Origin: Bdellovibrionales bacterium
GTDB lineage: Bacteria; Bdellovibrionota; Bdellovibrionia; Bdellovibrionales; UBA1609
Reading direction: 5' to 3'
DNA length: 59,861 nucleotides
Assembly (NCBI GenBank): GCA_023301025.1
Contig: JALZUR010000014.1
Location: 1 to 59,861 of the forward strand
Part shown: positions 19,385 to 28,385 of the stretch, in pieces
Position numbering within the stretch: position 1 is the first letter of the stretch
Layout: every line of letters starts with the position of its first letter
Program-made: the position numbers and the translations under genes
Notes under the pieces: generated by a model
Seen by the model: only the letters and a program-made list of their open reading frames with translations
The model's database searches: none
What the model was told of the DNA's origin: nothing

Positions 19385-20731
19385 ATGTCTACAAGAGAAG
19401 TTGTTATTGTTGAGGGTGTGAGAACACCGTTTGCTAAATCTGGTACGAAGTTAAAAGATGTTCATGCCACTGTTTTGGGAAAAACGGCACTTACGGAGCT
19501 TATTAATAAGACAAATTTAAATAAAAACCTTGTTGATGAGGTCATTATTGGAAACACTGGGACACCATCGGATGCGGCTAATATTTCACGTGTTGTTGCC
19601 TTAAATTCAGGCTTACCTCAGTCCATTTCTGCTGCAACAGTTCATAGAAATTGCGCCTCGGCTTTAGAAAGTATTTCTTCTGGTTATGAAAAAATAATGT
19701 CGGGAACAATGAACTGTGTTCTTGCTGGAGGAACTGAGAACATGTCTCAAACTCCACTTATTTGGAATAAAGAACATTTAAGACGACTTGAAAAGCTAGC
19801 ACGTGCTAGAACACCAATAGCAAAAATAAAGGGTCTTTTATCTTTACTATCGGCTAATATCAGTCAGGTAAAAGAAATCGCTACAACTCGCCCCGATCAA
19901 CCTTCAAAAATGAAACCTAGGATGGCTCTTTTAGAAGGTTTAACTGACCCTTTTGTGGGTTTAAATATGGGTGAAACTGCTGAAATTTTAGCTAAAGAAT
20001 TCGGTCTATCTCGTGAAGAGCAAGATGCTTTTGCTGTGAACTCACACAAAAAAGCTGTGGCAGCTGCAGAATCTGGTAAGCTTTCTGAGGAGATCACACC
20101 CCTGTATATCGGTAAAGATCATTCAACAGTTATCAGTGAAGACTATGGTCCTAGAAAAGATCAAAGCTTAGAAAAACTTGCAAAATTAAAGCCTTACTTT
20201 GATAGAAAGTTTGGAACAGTCACGGCAGGCAACGCGTGCCCTATTACTGATGGTGCTGCCATGGTTTTACTGATGGAAAAAGAGCAAGCCTTAGCTGAAG
20301 GTTACAAACCTATTGCAAAAATAAGAGGTTATGCTTTTGCGGGTTTAGAGCCAGAGCGTATGGGACTAGGTCCTGTGTATTCAACACCTATTGCTCTAAA
20401 GCGTGCCGGGGTGTCTATGAAAGATATCGGATTGATTGAACTTAATGAGGCCTTTTCAGCACAAGTGATGGCCTGTCAAAAAGCATTTGCAAGTGATAAA
20501 TTTGCACAAGAAAAATTAGGACTTAGTCATGCCGTTGGCGAGATTCGCGATGAAATTTTAAATGTAAATGGTGGTGCAGTTGCTATAGGTCATCCAGTTG
20601 GAGCTACAGGAACTAGGCTTGTACTTACACTGATAAAAGAGATGCAAAGACGTGATGTTGAGCTTGGTCTTGCAACACTTTGTATAGGTGGTGGTCAAGG
20701 TGGAGCTATGGTCTTAGAGAGAGTGAACTAA
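19385..20731 (+). CDS. fadI: Acetyl-CoA acyltransferase (3-ketoacyl-CoA thiolase)
   Basis: 448 residues from the ATG at 19385 (M-S-T-R-E-V-V-I-V-E-G-V-R-T-P-F), preceded by an AAAGGGAAA purine run. The nucleophilic Cys lies in V-H-R-N-C-A-S-A-L-E-S; catalytic H-P-V-G-A-T-G and C-I-G-G-G-Q-G-G motifs are near the end. The length and the loop insertion resemble the FadI/trifunctional-beta subfamily rather than FadA. It cleaves 3-ketoacyl-CoA to acetyl-CoA and a shortened acyl-CoA. The next gene, three bases later, encodes its multienzyme partner. Confidence 0.93.
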   Translation: MSTREVVIVEGVRTPFAKSGTKLKDVHATVLGKTALTELINKTNLNKNLVDEVIIGNTGTPSDAANISRVVALNSGLPQSISAATVHRNCASALESISSGYEKIMSGTMNCVLAGGTENMSQTPLIWNKEHLRRLEKLARARTPIAKIKGLLSLLSANISQVKEIATTRPDQPSKMKPRMALLEGLTDPFVGLNMGETAEILAKEFGLSREEQDAFAVNSHKKAVAAAESGKLSEEITPLYIGKDHSTVISEDYGPRKDQSLEKLAKLKPYFDRKFGTVTAGNACPITDGAAMVLLMEKEQALAEGYKPIAKIRGYAFAGLEPERMGLGPVYSTPIALKRAGVSMKDIGLIELNEAFSAQVMACQKAFASDKFAQEKLGLSHAVGEIRDEILNVNGGAVAIGHPVGATGTRLVLTLIKEMQRRDVELGLATLCIGGGQGGAMVLERVN

Positions 20732-20734
20732 AAT

Positions 20735-22930
20735 ATGGAAAAAATTATGACGACTCAAACCGCAAATGAAAAAGTAGGCAGTATGAAAGACAGTGTTTTT
20801 TTAAAAGTTAAAGATCAAATTGGTTGGTTGATGTTAGATCTTCAAGGAGAAAAAGTTAACAAATTTTCATCTCCTGTAGTTTTAAGATTTCAAGAGGTTT
20901 TAGAAGAGATCAAAAACAACAGTGAAATAAAAGTTGTAGTAGTTGTGTCCAGCAAAAAAAATATTTTTATTGCAGGTGCTGACATCAATGAAATTAAAAA
21001 CATTACTGAAGAGTCTGAGTTTTTAAAAGCTGTCACTGTTGGTCAAGAACTTATGAACTCTTTTGAAGATTTAAAAGTACCAGTGATTGCGGCTATTGAT
21101 GGAGCATGTGTTGGTGGAGGTTGTGAATTTGCATTGGCTTGCGATTACAGAATTGCCACAGATGATAGATCTACAAAAATTGGTCTTCCAGAAGTTCAAC
21201 TTGGAATTATTCCAGGTTTTGGTGGTTGTGTAAGACTTCCAAGAGTTGTGGGTTTACAAGAGTCTTTAGGAATAATATTAGCTGGTAAGACGGTACCTGC
21301 AAAAAAAGCTTTAAAAATTGGACTTATAGATTCAATGATTCCAAAGGCTGTTTTTACAAAAGAAGTAGAAAAGTTTGCTAAAGATATATTAAAAAAAGGT
21401 GCTAAGAAAAGAAGAAAAGTTTTTAAACCTAAAAATATGGCACAAAAGCTTACAGAGTCTTTTTTATTAAAGAGCAAAGTTTTTAAAATGGCAAAAGCTG
21501 GGGTTTTAAAACAAAGTAAAGGTCATTACCCTGCACCCTTAGAAGCTTTACAAGTTGTGAAAGACACTTATAAAAGCTCAAATCGCGAAAAGTCATTAAA
21601 GCGTGAGGCTGATGGGTTTTTAAAAGTAGCTCCAGGAGCGGAGAGTAAAAACTTAATCAATCTTTTTTTTATGATGGAAGATGTAAAAAAAGCCACAGGT
21701 GTTCCTGGTAAACACATTGAAGTTGAGCCCATTGATCATGTAAGTGTTCTTGGAGCAGGAACAATGGGTGGTGGTATCGCTCAACTTGCTGCAGACAAGG
21801 GTGTTCATGTTAGAATGAAAGACATTAGTGTTGGCGCTATTGCAATTGGTCTTAAAGCTGCCCATCAAATTTGGGATAAGAAAGTAAAAAGACGCAGAAT
21901 GAATAAATTTGAGTACACTCAAAAAATGGATCGTTTAAGTGGTGGCTTAGACTTTGCTGGATTTAAGAATACAGATGTTGTCATTGAGGCTATTGTTGAA
22001 GATATGAACATTAAAAAGTCTGTTATTTCTGAAACTGTTAAGCATTTAAAAGACGATGCAATTGTTGCGACAAACACGTCATCTTTAAGTGTTACAGAAA
22101 TGGCTAAGGCTCATCCTAACCCAAAACAATTTGTGGGAATGCACTTTTTTAACCCTGTTCATAAAATGCCTCTTGTTGAAGTTATTAGAGGCGCTGATAC
22201 AAGTGATGAAGTTGTTGCAAAAATATTTAAACTTTCAAAAGACATGGGAAAAACTCCTGTTGTTGTAAAAGACGGTCCTGGCTTTTTAGTAAACAGACTT
22301 CTTTTACCTTGGCTAGCAGAGGCTTTGTTTATGCTAGAGCAAGATACTGATGTAGTAAAACTTGATCGTATGTACACGCATACATTTGGAATGCCTATGG
22401 GGCCGTATAGACTTATGGATGAAGTAGGTCTTGATGTTTGCGTTAAGGTTTTAAAAATCTTTAAAGAAGCATTCTCTGACCGTATTGAAACGTCCGACTT
22501 GGTTTCAAAACTTTCTGATACAGATCGTCTTGGTAAGAAAAACCAAAAGGGTTTTTACACGTATGATTCAAAAGGTAAGGAGCTTTCATTTGATGATGGT
22601 GTTTTAAAAGACTTAGGCCTTGGTAAAAGTAATGAGAGTTTAAGTACAGAAGAGACTATTCAAAGAGGAATCTACACAATGATCAATGAAGCCTCTCGAG
22701 CTTTGTATGAAGATAAAATTGTTGAAACTCCAGAAGAGGTTGATTTGGCAATGATCATGGGAACAGGTTTTCCTCCGTTTAGAGGTGGTTTACTTAAGTA
22801 TGCTGACTCTATTGGAGCTAAAGATATTGTTGCTCAGTTAGAAGTTTTCGAATCTAAGTACGGTAAAAGATTTAAGCCATCAGACTCTTTAGTTTCAATG
22901 GCTAATGGATCAAAAACATTTTATAATTAA
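20735..22930 (+). CDS. fadJ: Multifunctional enoyl-CoA hydratase / 3-hydroxyacyl-CoA dehydrogenase
   Basis: 731 residues. The N-terminal crotonase domain (about 25-210) has the oxyanion-hole segments A-G-A-D-I-N-E-I and A-C-V-G-G-G-C-E-F-A-L-A-C-D. The dehydrogenase half starts with the NAD-binding V-L-G-A-G-T-M-G-G-G-I-A-Q and includes H-F-F-N-P-V-H-K-M-P-L-V-E-V, followed by two 3HCDH C-terminal domains. It carries out hydration and oxidation in fatty-acid beta-oxidation, with the thiolase as beta subunit. FadB and FadJ cannot be separated here; FadI-like pairing favours FadJ. Confidence 0.92.
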   Translation: MEKIMTTQTANEKVGSMKDSVFLKVKDQIGWLMLDLQGEKVNKFSSPVVLRFQEVLEEIKNNSEIKVVVVVSSKKNIFIAGADINEIKNITEESEFLKAVTVGQELMNSFEDLKVPVIAAIDGACVGGGCEFALACDYRIATDDRSTKIGLPEVQLGIIPGFGGCVRLPRVVGLQESLGIILAGKTVPAKKALKIGLIDSMIPKAVFTKEVEKFAKDILKKGAKKRRKVFKPKNMAQKLTESFLLKSKVFKMAKAGVLKQSKGHYPAPLEALQVVKDTYKSSNREKSLKREADGFLKVAPGAESKNLINLFFMMEDVKKATGVPGKHIEVEPIDHVSVLGAGTMGGGIAQLAADKGVHVRMKDISVGAIAIGLKAAHQIWDKKVKRRRMNKFEYTQKMDRLSGGLDFAGFKNTDVVIEAIVEDMNIKKSVISETVKHLKDDAIVATNTSSLSVTEMAKAHPNPKQFVGMHFFNPVHKMPLVEVIRGADTSDEVVAKIFKLSKDMGKTPVVVKDGPGFLVNRLLLPWLAEALFMLEQDTDVVKLDRMYTHTFGMPMGPYRLMDEVGLDVCVKVLKIFKEAFSDRIETSDLVSKLSDTDRLGKKNQKGFYTYDSKGKELSFDDGVLKDLGLGKSNESLSTEETIQRGIYTMINEASRALYEDKIVETPEEVDLAMIMGTGFPPFRGGLLKYADSIGAKDIVAQLEVFESKYGKRFKPSDSLVSMANGSKTFYN

Positions 22931-22952
22931 ACAAGTTAACAAAAGAGGGCTT

Positions 22953-23342
22953 ATGGAAAAGATTATTTTAAATTCAGAAAATGCACCGGCTCCTGTTGGA
23001 CCATATTCACACGCTGTTAGAGTAGGAGATATGCTTTACTGTTCAGGATGTATTCCTCTTGAAGCAAAAAGTGGTGAAGTCTTAAAGGGCTCTGTTTCTG
23101 AACAGGCAGAGCTTGCACTTACTAACGTTAAAGTGCTTTTAAAAGATTTTGGTTTGTCGCTAGATGCCGTTGTTAAAACAACTGTGTTTCTTACAGATAT
23201 GGGAACTTTTTCGGAGTTCAACGATGTTTATGCAAAGTATTTTAATGACTCAAAGCCTGCAAGATCTTGTGTTGCTGTAAAGCAGCTTCCCAAGGGTGTA
23301 GATGTTGAAGTCGAGGTTATTGCAGCCTTTAACTTAACTTAA
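22953..23342 (+). CDS. ridA: RidA family 2-iminobutanoate/2-iminopropanoate deaminase
   Basis: 129 residues from the ATG at 22953 behind AAAGAGGG; an upstream in-frame start at 22905 would overlap fadJ and extend beyond the family length. RidA hallmarks: N-terminal A-P-A-P-V-G-P-Y-S-H-A-V, the catalytic arginine in A-R-S-C-V-A-V, and the acidic V-E-V-E-V-I-A-A-F near the C-terminus. It hydrolyses reactive enamine/imine intermediates formed by PLP enzymes. Third gene of the beta-oxidation transcript. Confidence 0.93.
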   Translation: MEKIILNSENAPAPVGPYSHAVRVGDMLYCSGCIPLEAKSGEVLKGSVSEQAELALTNVKVLLKDFGLSLDAVVKTTVFLTDMGTFSEFNDVYAKYFNDSKPARSCVAVKQLPKGVDVEVEVIAAFNLT

Positions 23343-23364
23343 GTTAAACTGCACCTAATGATTT

Positions 23365-24570
23365 ATGATATTTGATTTTTTACGTGCCTATTTATTTTCG
23401 ATAAGAGCAAACTCACACACAAAAAAAATGGCATGGATAAGCTTTGTTGCAATTGTACTAGGATCTTTTAGTTTGGTTCTAGTTCTTTCAGTGATGTCAG
23501 GTCTTAATCTTGCAACTGAAAAAAGAATTTTAAACAGTGAGCCTCATTTAGTTATTTTAGAGCAAAAAAAATCTAAAAAAATTGAAAACCAATTAAAAAA
23601 ACTCGGTGCTAAAAGCTTTTTCTCTTATGAAGCTCAAGATGTACTTCTTAGAACCGAAGATGGTGTTTTTGGTGGGGCTGAAGCTTTTGGTGTTAGTTCT
23701 GAACTTTTAAATCAAAAGCAGTCTTTTTATGATGATGAGGGCTTTTCAATCGATTATAAGATTGATGAGTTTAATAAAGGAAGCGCTGTATTTATAGGCT
23801 ACTCCTTAGCTTTTCAAACAGGACTTGTCGTAGGTGATGTTATAGAGGTTTACAGGCCTGAAGAGATTTTAAAATCAGAAACAGACTTAACTCGATTTAC
23901 TTTAAAAAGTGTTAAAGTAGCAGGTGTTTTAAACAACTCTTCGGGAGATAGAGAGTCTAATTCAATATTTTATAAAAAAGGAAAGCTTTTCCCTCAGGGT
24001 TCTAAAAGTTTATCCTTTGGATATGAAGTTTTTTTAAATAAACCAAGAAATGTTTCTGATTTTAAAGAGAAACTAAAACCCTTTAAGCTTAACACTAAAA
24101 GCTGGAAAGAACGTAATTCATCTTTATTTGCAGCTTTAAAGTTAGAACGTTTTGCAATGACATTTTTACTAGGTCTTGCTTTAGTGATTACAAGCTTTTC
24201 TATTATGACTCTACTTATGCTTTTAGTTGTTCAAAAGCAAAAAGATATTGGCATTTTACTTTCACAAGGTTTTTCAAGAAACCGCATAAGGTTTTTATTT
24301 GGAGGGGTTGGACTTTTACTTTCAGGTTTAGGAGTGTTTGTAGGACTTTTCTTAGGGACAGTGCTCTCATTAATCCTTGATTTTTTTCCACTTAAAATAC
24401 TACCTTCAATCTACCAAGATCCATATCTTCCAGCACACATGGATTGGGCAACACTTTCTTGGGTTATGTTCTTTTGCATGATTGCATCAGTTTTAAGTAG
24501 TCTAATACCTATCTATTACCTTTCGGATATTTCGCCTGTTAAAGCCTTAAAGGGTGGGCTAAAGGTTTAG
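23365..24570 (+). CDS. LolC/LolE-type lipoprotein-releasing ABC permease
   Basis: 401 residues. One N-terminal membrane segment (about 25-47, with A-W-I-S-F-V-A-I-V-L-G-S-F-S-L-V-L), a periplasmic domain of about 220 residues, and three C-terminal membrane segments, the FtsX/LolC layout. The start R-A-Y-L-F-S-I-R-A-N and the terminus S-D-I-S-P-V-K-A-L-K-G are LolC/E-like. It would extract lipoproteins from the inner membrane together with LolD, which is not adjacent. A single permease may form a homodimer, as in LolF systems. It begins 22 bp after ridA. Confidence 0.82.
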   Translation: MIFDFLRAYLFSIRANSHTKKMAWISFVAIVLGSFSLVLVLSVMSGLNLATEKRILNSEPHLVILEQKKSKKIENQLKKLGAKSFFSYEAQDVLLRTEDGVFGGAEAFGVSSELLNQKQSFYDDEGFSIDYKIDEFNKGSAVFIGYSLAFQTGLVVGDVIEVYRPEEILKSETDLTRFTLKSVKVAGVLNNSSGDRESNSIFYKKGKLFPQGSKSLSFGYEVFLNKPRNVSDFKEKLKPFKLNTKSWKERNSSLFAALKLERFAMTFLLGLALVITSFSIMTLLMLLVVQKQKDIGILLSQGFSRNRIRFLFGGVGLLLSGLGVFVGLFLGTVLSLILDFFPLKILPSIYQDPYLPAHMDWATLSWVMFFCMIASVLSSLIPIYYLSDISPVKALKGGLKV

Positions 24571-24649
24571 TTATTAAGCCTAGTTGTATCAGTTCGAGAA
24601 TAGGATCAACTATATTTGCAGTAATTCATATTAAATATTATAGTCAACT

Positions 24650-26020
24650 ATGATAAATAATTCTGTTTCTAAGTATATGTTTAAATCAACATTTTTTATT
24701 TTTGGTGCTTTACTTTTTCTTATAACATCTTGTACGGAATTTTCTGGAGTTGTTTCATCAAGTGAAGACAATACAAATGTTGTTACTCCATCACCTGATA
24801 ATCCTACCAATCCGACTAACCCTGGTAATCCAGTAGTTCCAAACCCATCACTGAACACTCCACCTTTTTTGGTTGAAAAAATAAACTCTTTACAGAGTCC
24901 TGCTAGGCCTGACCTTCCAGGTCTTGGTCAAGAGTTGGCTGCAAATACTTATGGTTTTGTTTTGAGGCAAGAGTCCTCAGCTGCCCTTTTTCCTGCAAAC
25001 GACTCTGCGGGAACCTTTGGTCACGATTATTCTAGAGTTAGAGCTATAACACTTGGAAATGAACATATAATTGTTGGTGGTTATAGGATCTTGCGAAGAG
25101 TAGACTCAACTTTAGTTAGATCTTTAGCAGGTGGTTCTCTTAGACCATCTAATACTAATAAAGATTTAATATTTCATATGTGTCCAAGTCCTTCTGGAAA
25201 TAGGAATGCATTTTGTGTTTATAGTATTACGACTGACGCGGTAACGATTTTAATTGCATTTCCTGATTTTTCTTCAGATTCAATGACAATAGGCTCAGGT
25301 GAAGGGTCAATGTCTATTGATGATCGTTATATAGTTGTTGAGTCTAATACGCATATAATTTCTCTTATGCTCTCAGCGGATCTCACTTCAGCTCAAGAAC
25401 TTGGTCGGTTGGAAAAAAATAATATTCATAATTGGTCGAGTGTTTCAATAAATGGAACTTACGTTATTGTTGAAAATAACAACGGTGATCGAAACACAAG
25501 AGAGTGGATTCGTTATGACAGAAACTTTGAAAATCCAGTAGTTATTGCTGAAGATGGTTTTGTAGAGCATTCAATTTTAGCATTGGATGATGAGGGTAGT
25601 GAGGTTATTGTGTCACTCACGGGGACTCATCTATTTTCTACTAGGCTTTCTGATCAAAAAACCATTCAACTAGGTGTTACGTCATCTCCAGACTTCAACG
25701 CAGGTTTTGGACATATCAGTTTTGCTATCAACAACCCTGGTTTTGTTTTTCTATCTAGGCAAAACAATACTAACAACATTATCTACAAAGCTTCTTTAAA
25801 AGCTTTACCTGGTGGTCAACCTGTTCAGTTTAATGGACGAGAGGTCTTTCCGGGAGAGCCTGTAGCTTGGGCTGTGGGATCTGTATGGAGCTCTAGAAAT
25901 GAGTACAACAGTCAGCCGCATCCTTCAGTTAATGCTGAAGGAGATATTATTGTGTTTAAGTCTGACTGGGGTGGAACTTTGAGTAAGTCTGTTGCTTTTA
26001 GCTACAGACTTCAAAAGTAA
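24650..26020 (+). CDS. Lipoprotein with Pro/Asn-rich linker and predicted beta-propeller
   Basis: 456 residues. The signal peptide ends in L-I-T-S-C, a good lipobox (Cys about residue 28); a start nine codons later (M-F-K-S-T-F-F-I-F) is also possible. A low-complexity linker of N-P-T-N-P-T-N-P-G-N-P type at about 50-70 follows. The rest has repeated strand-loop units (for example Y-I-V-V-E-S-N and Y-V-I-V-E-N-N) suggestive of a TolB/WD-like propeller. Function unknown; probably outer-membrane anchored. Confidence 0.7.
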   Translation: MINNSVSKYMFKSTFFIFGALLFLITSCTEFSGVVSSSEDNTNVVTPSPDNPTNPTNPGNPVVPNPSLNTPPFLVEKINSLQSPARPDLPGLGQELAANTYGFVLRQESSAALFPANDSAGTFGHDYSRVRAITLGNEHIIVGGYRILRRVDSTLVRSLAGGSLRPSNTNKDLIFHMCPSPSGNRNAFCVYSITTDAVTILIAFPDFSSDSMTIGSGEGSMSIDDRYIVVESNTHIISLMLSADLTSAQELGRLEKNNIHNWSSVSINGTYVIVENNNGDRNTREWIRYDRNFENPVVIAEDGFVEHSILALDDEGSEVIVSLTGTHLFSTRLSDQKTIQLGVTSSPDFNAGFGHISFAINNPGFVFLSRQNNTNNIIYKASLKALPGGQPVQFNGREVFPGEPVAWAVGSVWSSRNEYNSQPHPSVNAEGDIIVFKSDWGGTLSKSVAFSYRLQK

Positions 26021-26036
26021 AGCTAAGCAAACAATA

Positions 26037-26060
26037 AATAAAGTACAATGGTACTTTATT
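26037..26060. terminator. Bidirectional terminator-like hairpin
   Basis: A perfect 10-bp inverted repeat AATAAAGTAC / GTACTTTATT with an AATG loop between two convergent genes. A second hairpin (GTGAGC / GCTCAC, 26065-26083) follows and runs into the end of the next gene. The T-run is imperfect. Confidence 0.55.
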
Positions 26061-26071
26061 AAAGGTGAGCT

Positions 26072-26509
26072 TTAAACGCTCACTTCGGTATTTATCGTAG
26101 TGTTAACAGTGCTTTCTTCTAAATCTTCATGTGCAAGTTCATAGTCTGTTGCGCTGTCCATTATAAAAATTGAAAAGTCATAATCAATCCAGTTTTCAAA
26201 ATTTTCTTCAGTGAGGACATCATTTAATAGCTCCTCATCGTCTATATGCTCCTCTAATATTGCTTCAAGAAAAACTAAAGAGTTATCACTAATGTACTCA
26301 TCAACCTCATCTTCATTTTCAAAAGGTGGAGTTAAAAATGTGTAAGGAGTTTCTAGCAGTTTGTCTTGAGACTCAGTTTGCTCTAAAAACTCTGAGTGCC
26401 AGGTGTAAAAATTTTCATTTAAGTAAGCTACAACAACACTTCTATTAACTACTCTAATTTCAACTTCATTGTTTGAATCTGTTGATTCATTAGTTTCTAT
26501 CTGTTCCAT
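26072..26509 (-). CDS. Highly acidic hypothetical protein
   Basis: 145 residues, no signal peptide, very rich in Glu and Asp (for example E-E-H-I-D-D-E-E-L-L and H-E-D-L-E-E-S) with few basic residues, so the predicted isoelectric point is very low. It has aromatic-rich segments (F-Y-T-W-H-S-E-F-L) that suggest a folded core. I recognise no family. Acidic proteins of this size can be inhibitors or chaperones of secreted enzymes; a trypsin-like protease gene lies upstream on the same strand, but a link is only a guess. Confidence 0.6.
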   Translation of the reverse strand: MEQIETNESTDSNNEVEIRVVNRSVVVAYLNENFYTWHSEFLEQTESQDKLLETPYTFLTPPFENEDEVDEYISDNSLVFLEAILEEHIDDEELLNDVLTEENFENWIDYDFSIFIMDSATDYELAHEDLEESTVNTTINTEVSV

Positions 26510-26577
26510 AAAATTTCCCTTTTTTTTATTTAATTCTAAGTTTATTTTTATGGGATTAAAACTGTTTTTATATTAGT

Positions 26578-27387
26578 TTAGTAATTAACGATGCTTTTTT
26601 TATCAGCTATCTTATCTTGAATCCATTCGTAGTAAGGGGCTATAGGTGTGATTAAATTTAAGTACCCATTATTACAGTGATCAGCACCTAGGCTATTATT
26701 TGGAAAAACGGCACCATTTATAGCGTAAACCTCCATTGTTCCGTTATTGTTGGCAAACAAAGGGCCACCACTGTCACCAGTACAAGAAGTTGTATTATGT
26801 TCTACAGGCAGAGCATAATTGTAATAGTTTTTACTTAAAGATAAAAGTGTTTTGAACATTGGACTATCAGAAGTATTCAACTCCATAATTCCCTTGCTTG
26901 AAATAACCTCGATTTCAATCTGCCTAGAATTATACCAAACACCACTTCCTCCTCCGTAGCCAGTGAGTGTTAGGACATCACCAGGAAGTAACTCTTCATT
27001 CATTATTTTTGCAGCTTTTCCAGAACAAAGAGGAGTTTCTAACTCAAGAAGTACTAGATCTGGTGCGTGAACCTTTCTCGGAAATATAGGCTTTGCATCA
27101 GGAGTGTATTGATAATCGATAACTCTAGATGTACTGCACTTTTTTAAGTCAGGGTTGTTTGTAGTAACAGTTGCTCTTTCAGGCTCTCCTAACATGTCTT
27201 TACAATGAGCTGCTGATAGTACAAATCTGTTTTCTAAAAGAACACCAGTACAGACCCCTTTTTTAAAAAGTATATAAACTAAGGACTTTTTCATCTCGGT
27301 GTCGGTTTCAATACCGCCAAAAACAGCCCAAGAGTTAAAACAAAAAATTGATATAGAAATTACCAATAAACGACAATACACCGACAT
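26578..27387 (-). CDS. Secreted trypsin-like serine protease (S1 family)
   Basis: 269 residues from the ATG at 27387, which follows a GAGGGGGA ribosome-binding site; an ATG six codons upstream lacks one. A signal peptide (L-L-V-I-S-I-S-I-F-C-F-N-S-W-A) precedes F-G-G-I-E-T, a divergent version of the S1 activation-site sequence (I-V-G-G). The catalytic triad is visible: His in S-A-A-H-C, Asp in A-P-D-L-V-L-L-E-L, Ser in T-G-D-S-G-G-P-L-F. Paired cysteines support disulfides. The family hydrolyses proteins outside the cell; predatory Bdellovibrionota encode many. Confidence 0.88.
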   Translation of the reverse strand: MSVYCRLLVISISIFCFNSWAVFGGIETDTEMKKSLVYILFKKGVCTGVLLENRFVLSAAHCKDMLGEPERATVTTNNPDLKKCSTSRVIDYQYTPDAKPIFPRKVHAPDLVLLELETPLCSGKAAKIMNEELLPGDVLTLTGYGGGSGVWYNSRQIEIEVISSKGIMELNTSDSPMFKTLLSLSKNYYNYALPVEHNTTSCTGDSGGPLFANNNGTMEVYAINGAVFPNNSLGADHCNNGYLNLITPIAPYYEWIQDKIADKKSIVNY

Positions 27388-27550
27388 AATGTTCCCCCTC
27401 ATTACGTATTGATCCCGGATAAAGTGTACGTTCTCTTACTTTTGCTTACAAATTTTTCAAGAAGAGTTAATTATTTGTAAGATCTTATTGTCTTAATAAA
27501 AAAATACTTCGCTTTGATATAAGAGTTTATTTGTATTGAGACTTTATGTC

Positions 27551-27635
27551 TGGTACCTCGGGCGAGACTCGAACTCGCACGTCTTGCGACATTGGATTTT
27601 GAATCCAACGTGTCTACCAATTCCACCACCGAGGC
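27551..27635 (-). tRNA. tRNA-Leu(CAA)
   Basis: An 85-nt class II tRNA on the minus strand: acceptor GCCTCGG/CCGAGGT (the first pair is G-T), D-arm with GGAATTGGTAGACAC, anticodon stem TTGGA/TCCAA with loop TTCAAAA (anticodon CAA), a variable arm, T-loop TTCGAGT and an encoded CCA. Confidence 0.95.
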
Positions 27636-27647
27636 CAATAAGATGAT

Positions 27648-27676
27648 AAGCTAAAGTGCTCTTGTATGGCGGTCAA
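27648..27676 (-). promoter_or_regulatory. Putative promoter of tRNA-Leu(CAA)
   Basis: On the minus strand, TTGACC (27676-27671), a 17-bp spacer and a poor -10 TAGCTT (27653-27648), ending 12 bp before the tRNA. A TTATCA hexamer a few bases on is an alternative -10. Confidence 0.4.
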
Positions 27677-27780
27677 CGTAAGAACTTAAAATAAGGCTCT
27701 TTCAAGCTATAAAGTCTTTAGACACTTAGAGAAATTAATACACGTATGGTGCCTAGGTGACGTAAATTGTCTCTGTCTCA

Positions 27781-27809
27781 TTGCTTAAAGACTAAGTAAA
27801 TGTTATAAA
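27781..27809 (+). promoter_or_regulatory. Putative carD promoter
   Basis: TTGCTT at 27781-27786, a 17-bp spacer and TATAAA at 27804-27809. Transcription would start near 27817, giving a leader of about 50 nt that carries the inverted repeat at 27825-27839. Confidence 0.5.
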
Positions 27810-27824
27810 TAAGGGGACAAATTT

Positions 27825-27839
27825 TGGCAAAAATTGCCA
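27825..27839 (+). promoter_or_regulatory. Perfect inverted repeat in the carD leader
   Basis: TGGCAA-AAA-TTGCCA, a perfect 6-3-6 inverted repeat 27 bp before the carD ATG and just after the predicted transcription start. It could be an operator for a dimeric regulator or a small RNA hairpin. Confidence 0.5.
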
Positions 27840-27866
27840 GATATACAGTACGTTTAAGGAGTCAAA

Positions 27867-28385
27867 ATGGCACTATTCAAGATCGGAGACAATGCAGTTT
27901 ACCCAGGTTATGGGGTTGTTAAAATCACAGGTGTAGAGAAAAAAGAGTTTTTCGGCACTGAGGAGATTTTCTACACTGTAAATGTTGAAGAGTCTGGGGC
28001 TAAAGTGATGGTTCCTCAAAAACGAGTTGATGTTGTTGGACTTAGACACATCATCTCTAAAAACGAAGCTTCTGAGGTTTTAACTATACTTCAAGAAAAA
28101 GACTCTAAAATTGACAATCAAACATGGAACAGACGTTACAGAGAGTACATGGAAAAGATTAAAACAGGTTCTGTTTTTGAAATTGCTGAAGTTTTAAGAG
28201 ATCTTTTCGTACTTAAAGTTGATAAAGACCTCTCTTTTGGTGAAAGAAAAATGCTAGACACAGCTCGTGGATTATTACTAAAAGAGCTAAAATTAGCCGC
28301 CGACGAAGAGTCTTTGAATTCTCAAGAAGTTGCTGCTATTTTCGGTCTTGATGAAAACTCAAAAAAAACAGCTACAATTCAATAA
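27867..28385 (+). CDS. carD: CarD/CdnL-type RNA polymerase-binding transcription factor
   Basis: 172 residues. The N-terminal RNAP-interaction (Tudor-like) domain begins F-K-I-G-D-N-A-V-Y-P-G-Y-G-V and includes the M-V-P-Q-K-R strand; an all-helical C-terminal domain carries W-N-R-R-Y-R-E-Y-M and F-G-E-R-K-M-L-D-T-A, the DNA-contacting part. CarD proteins bind the RNAP beta subunit and stabilise open complexes at rRNA and other promoters. SD AAGGAG lies 7 bp before the ATG. The coding end overlaps the gltX start by 35 bp. Confidence 0.93.
   Translation: MALFKIGDNAVYPGYGVVKITGVEKKEFFGTEEIFYTVNVEESGAKVMVPQKRVDVVGLRHIISKNEASEVLTILQEKDSKIDNQTWNRRYREYMEKIKTGSVFEIAEVLRDLFVLKVDKDLSFGERKMLDTARGLLLKELKLAADEESLNSQEVAAIFGLDENSKKTATIQ

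Noticed and set aside
23334-23347. 14-bp palindrome TTAACTTAAGTTAA at the ridA stop codon
   Set aside because: Short, AT-rich, no T-run and not near a promoter; likely chance, although an operator for the downstream permease cannot be excluded.
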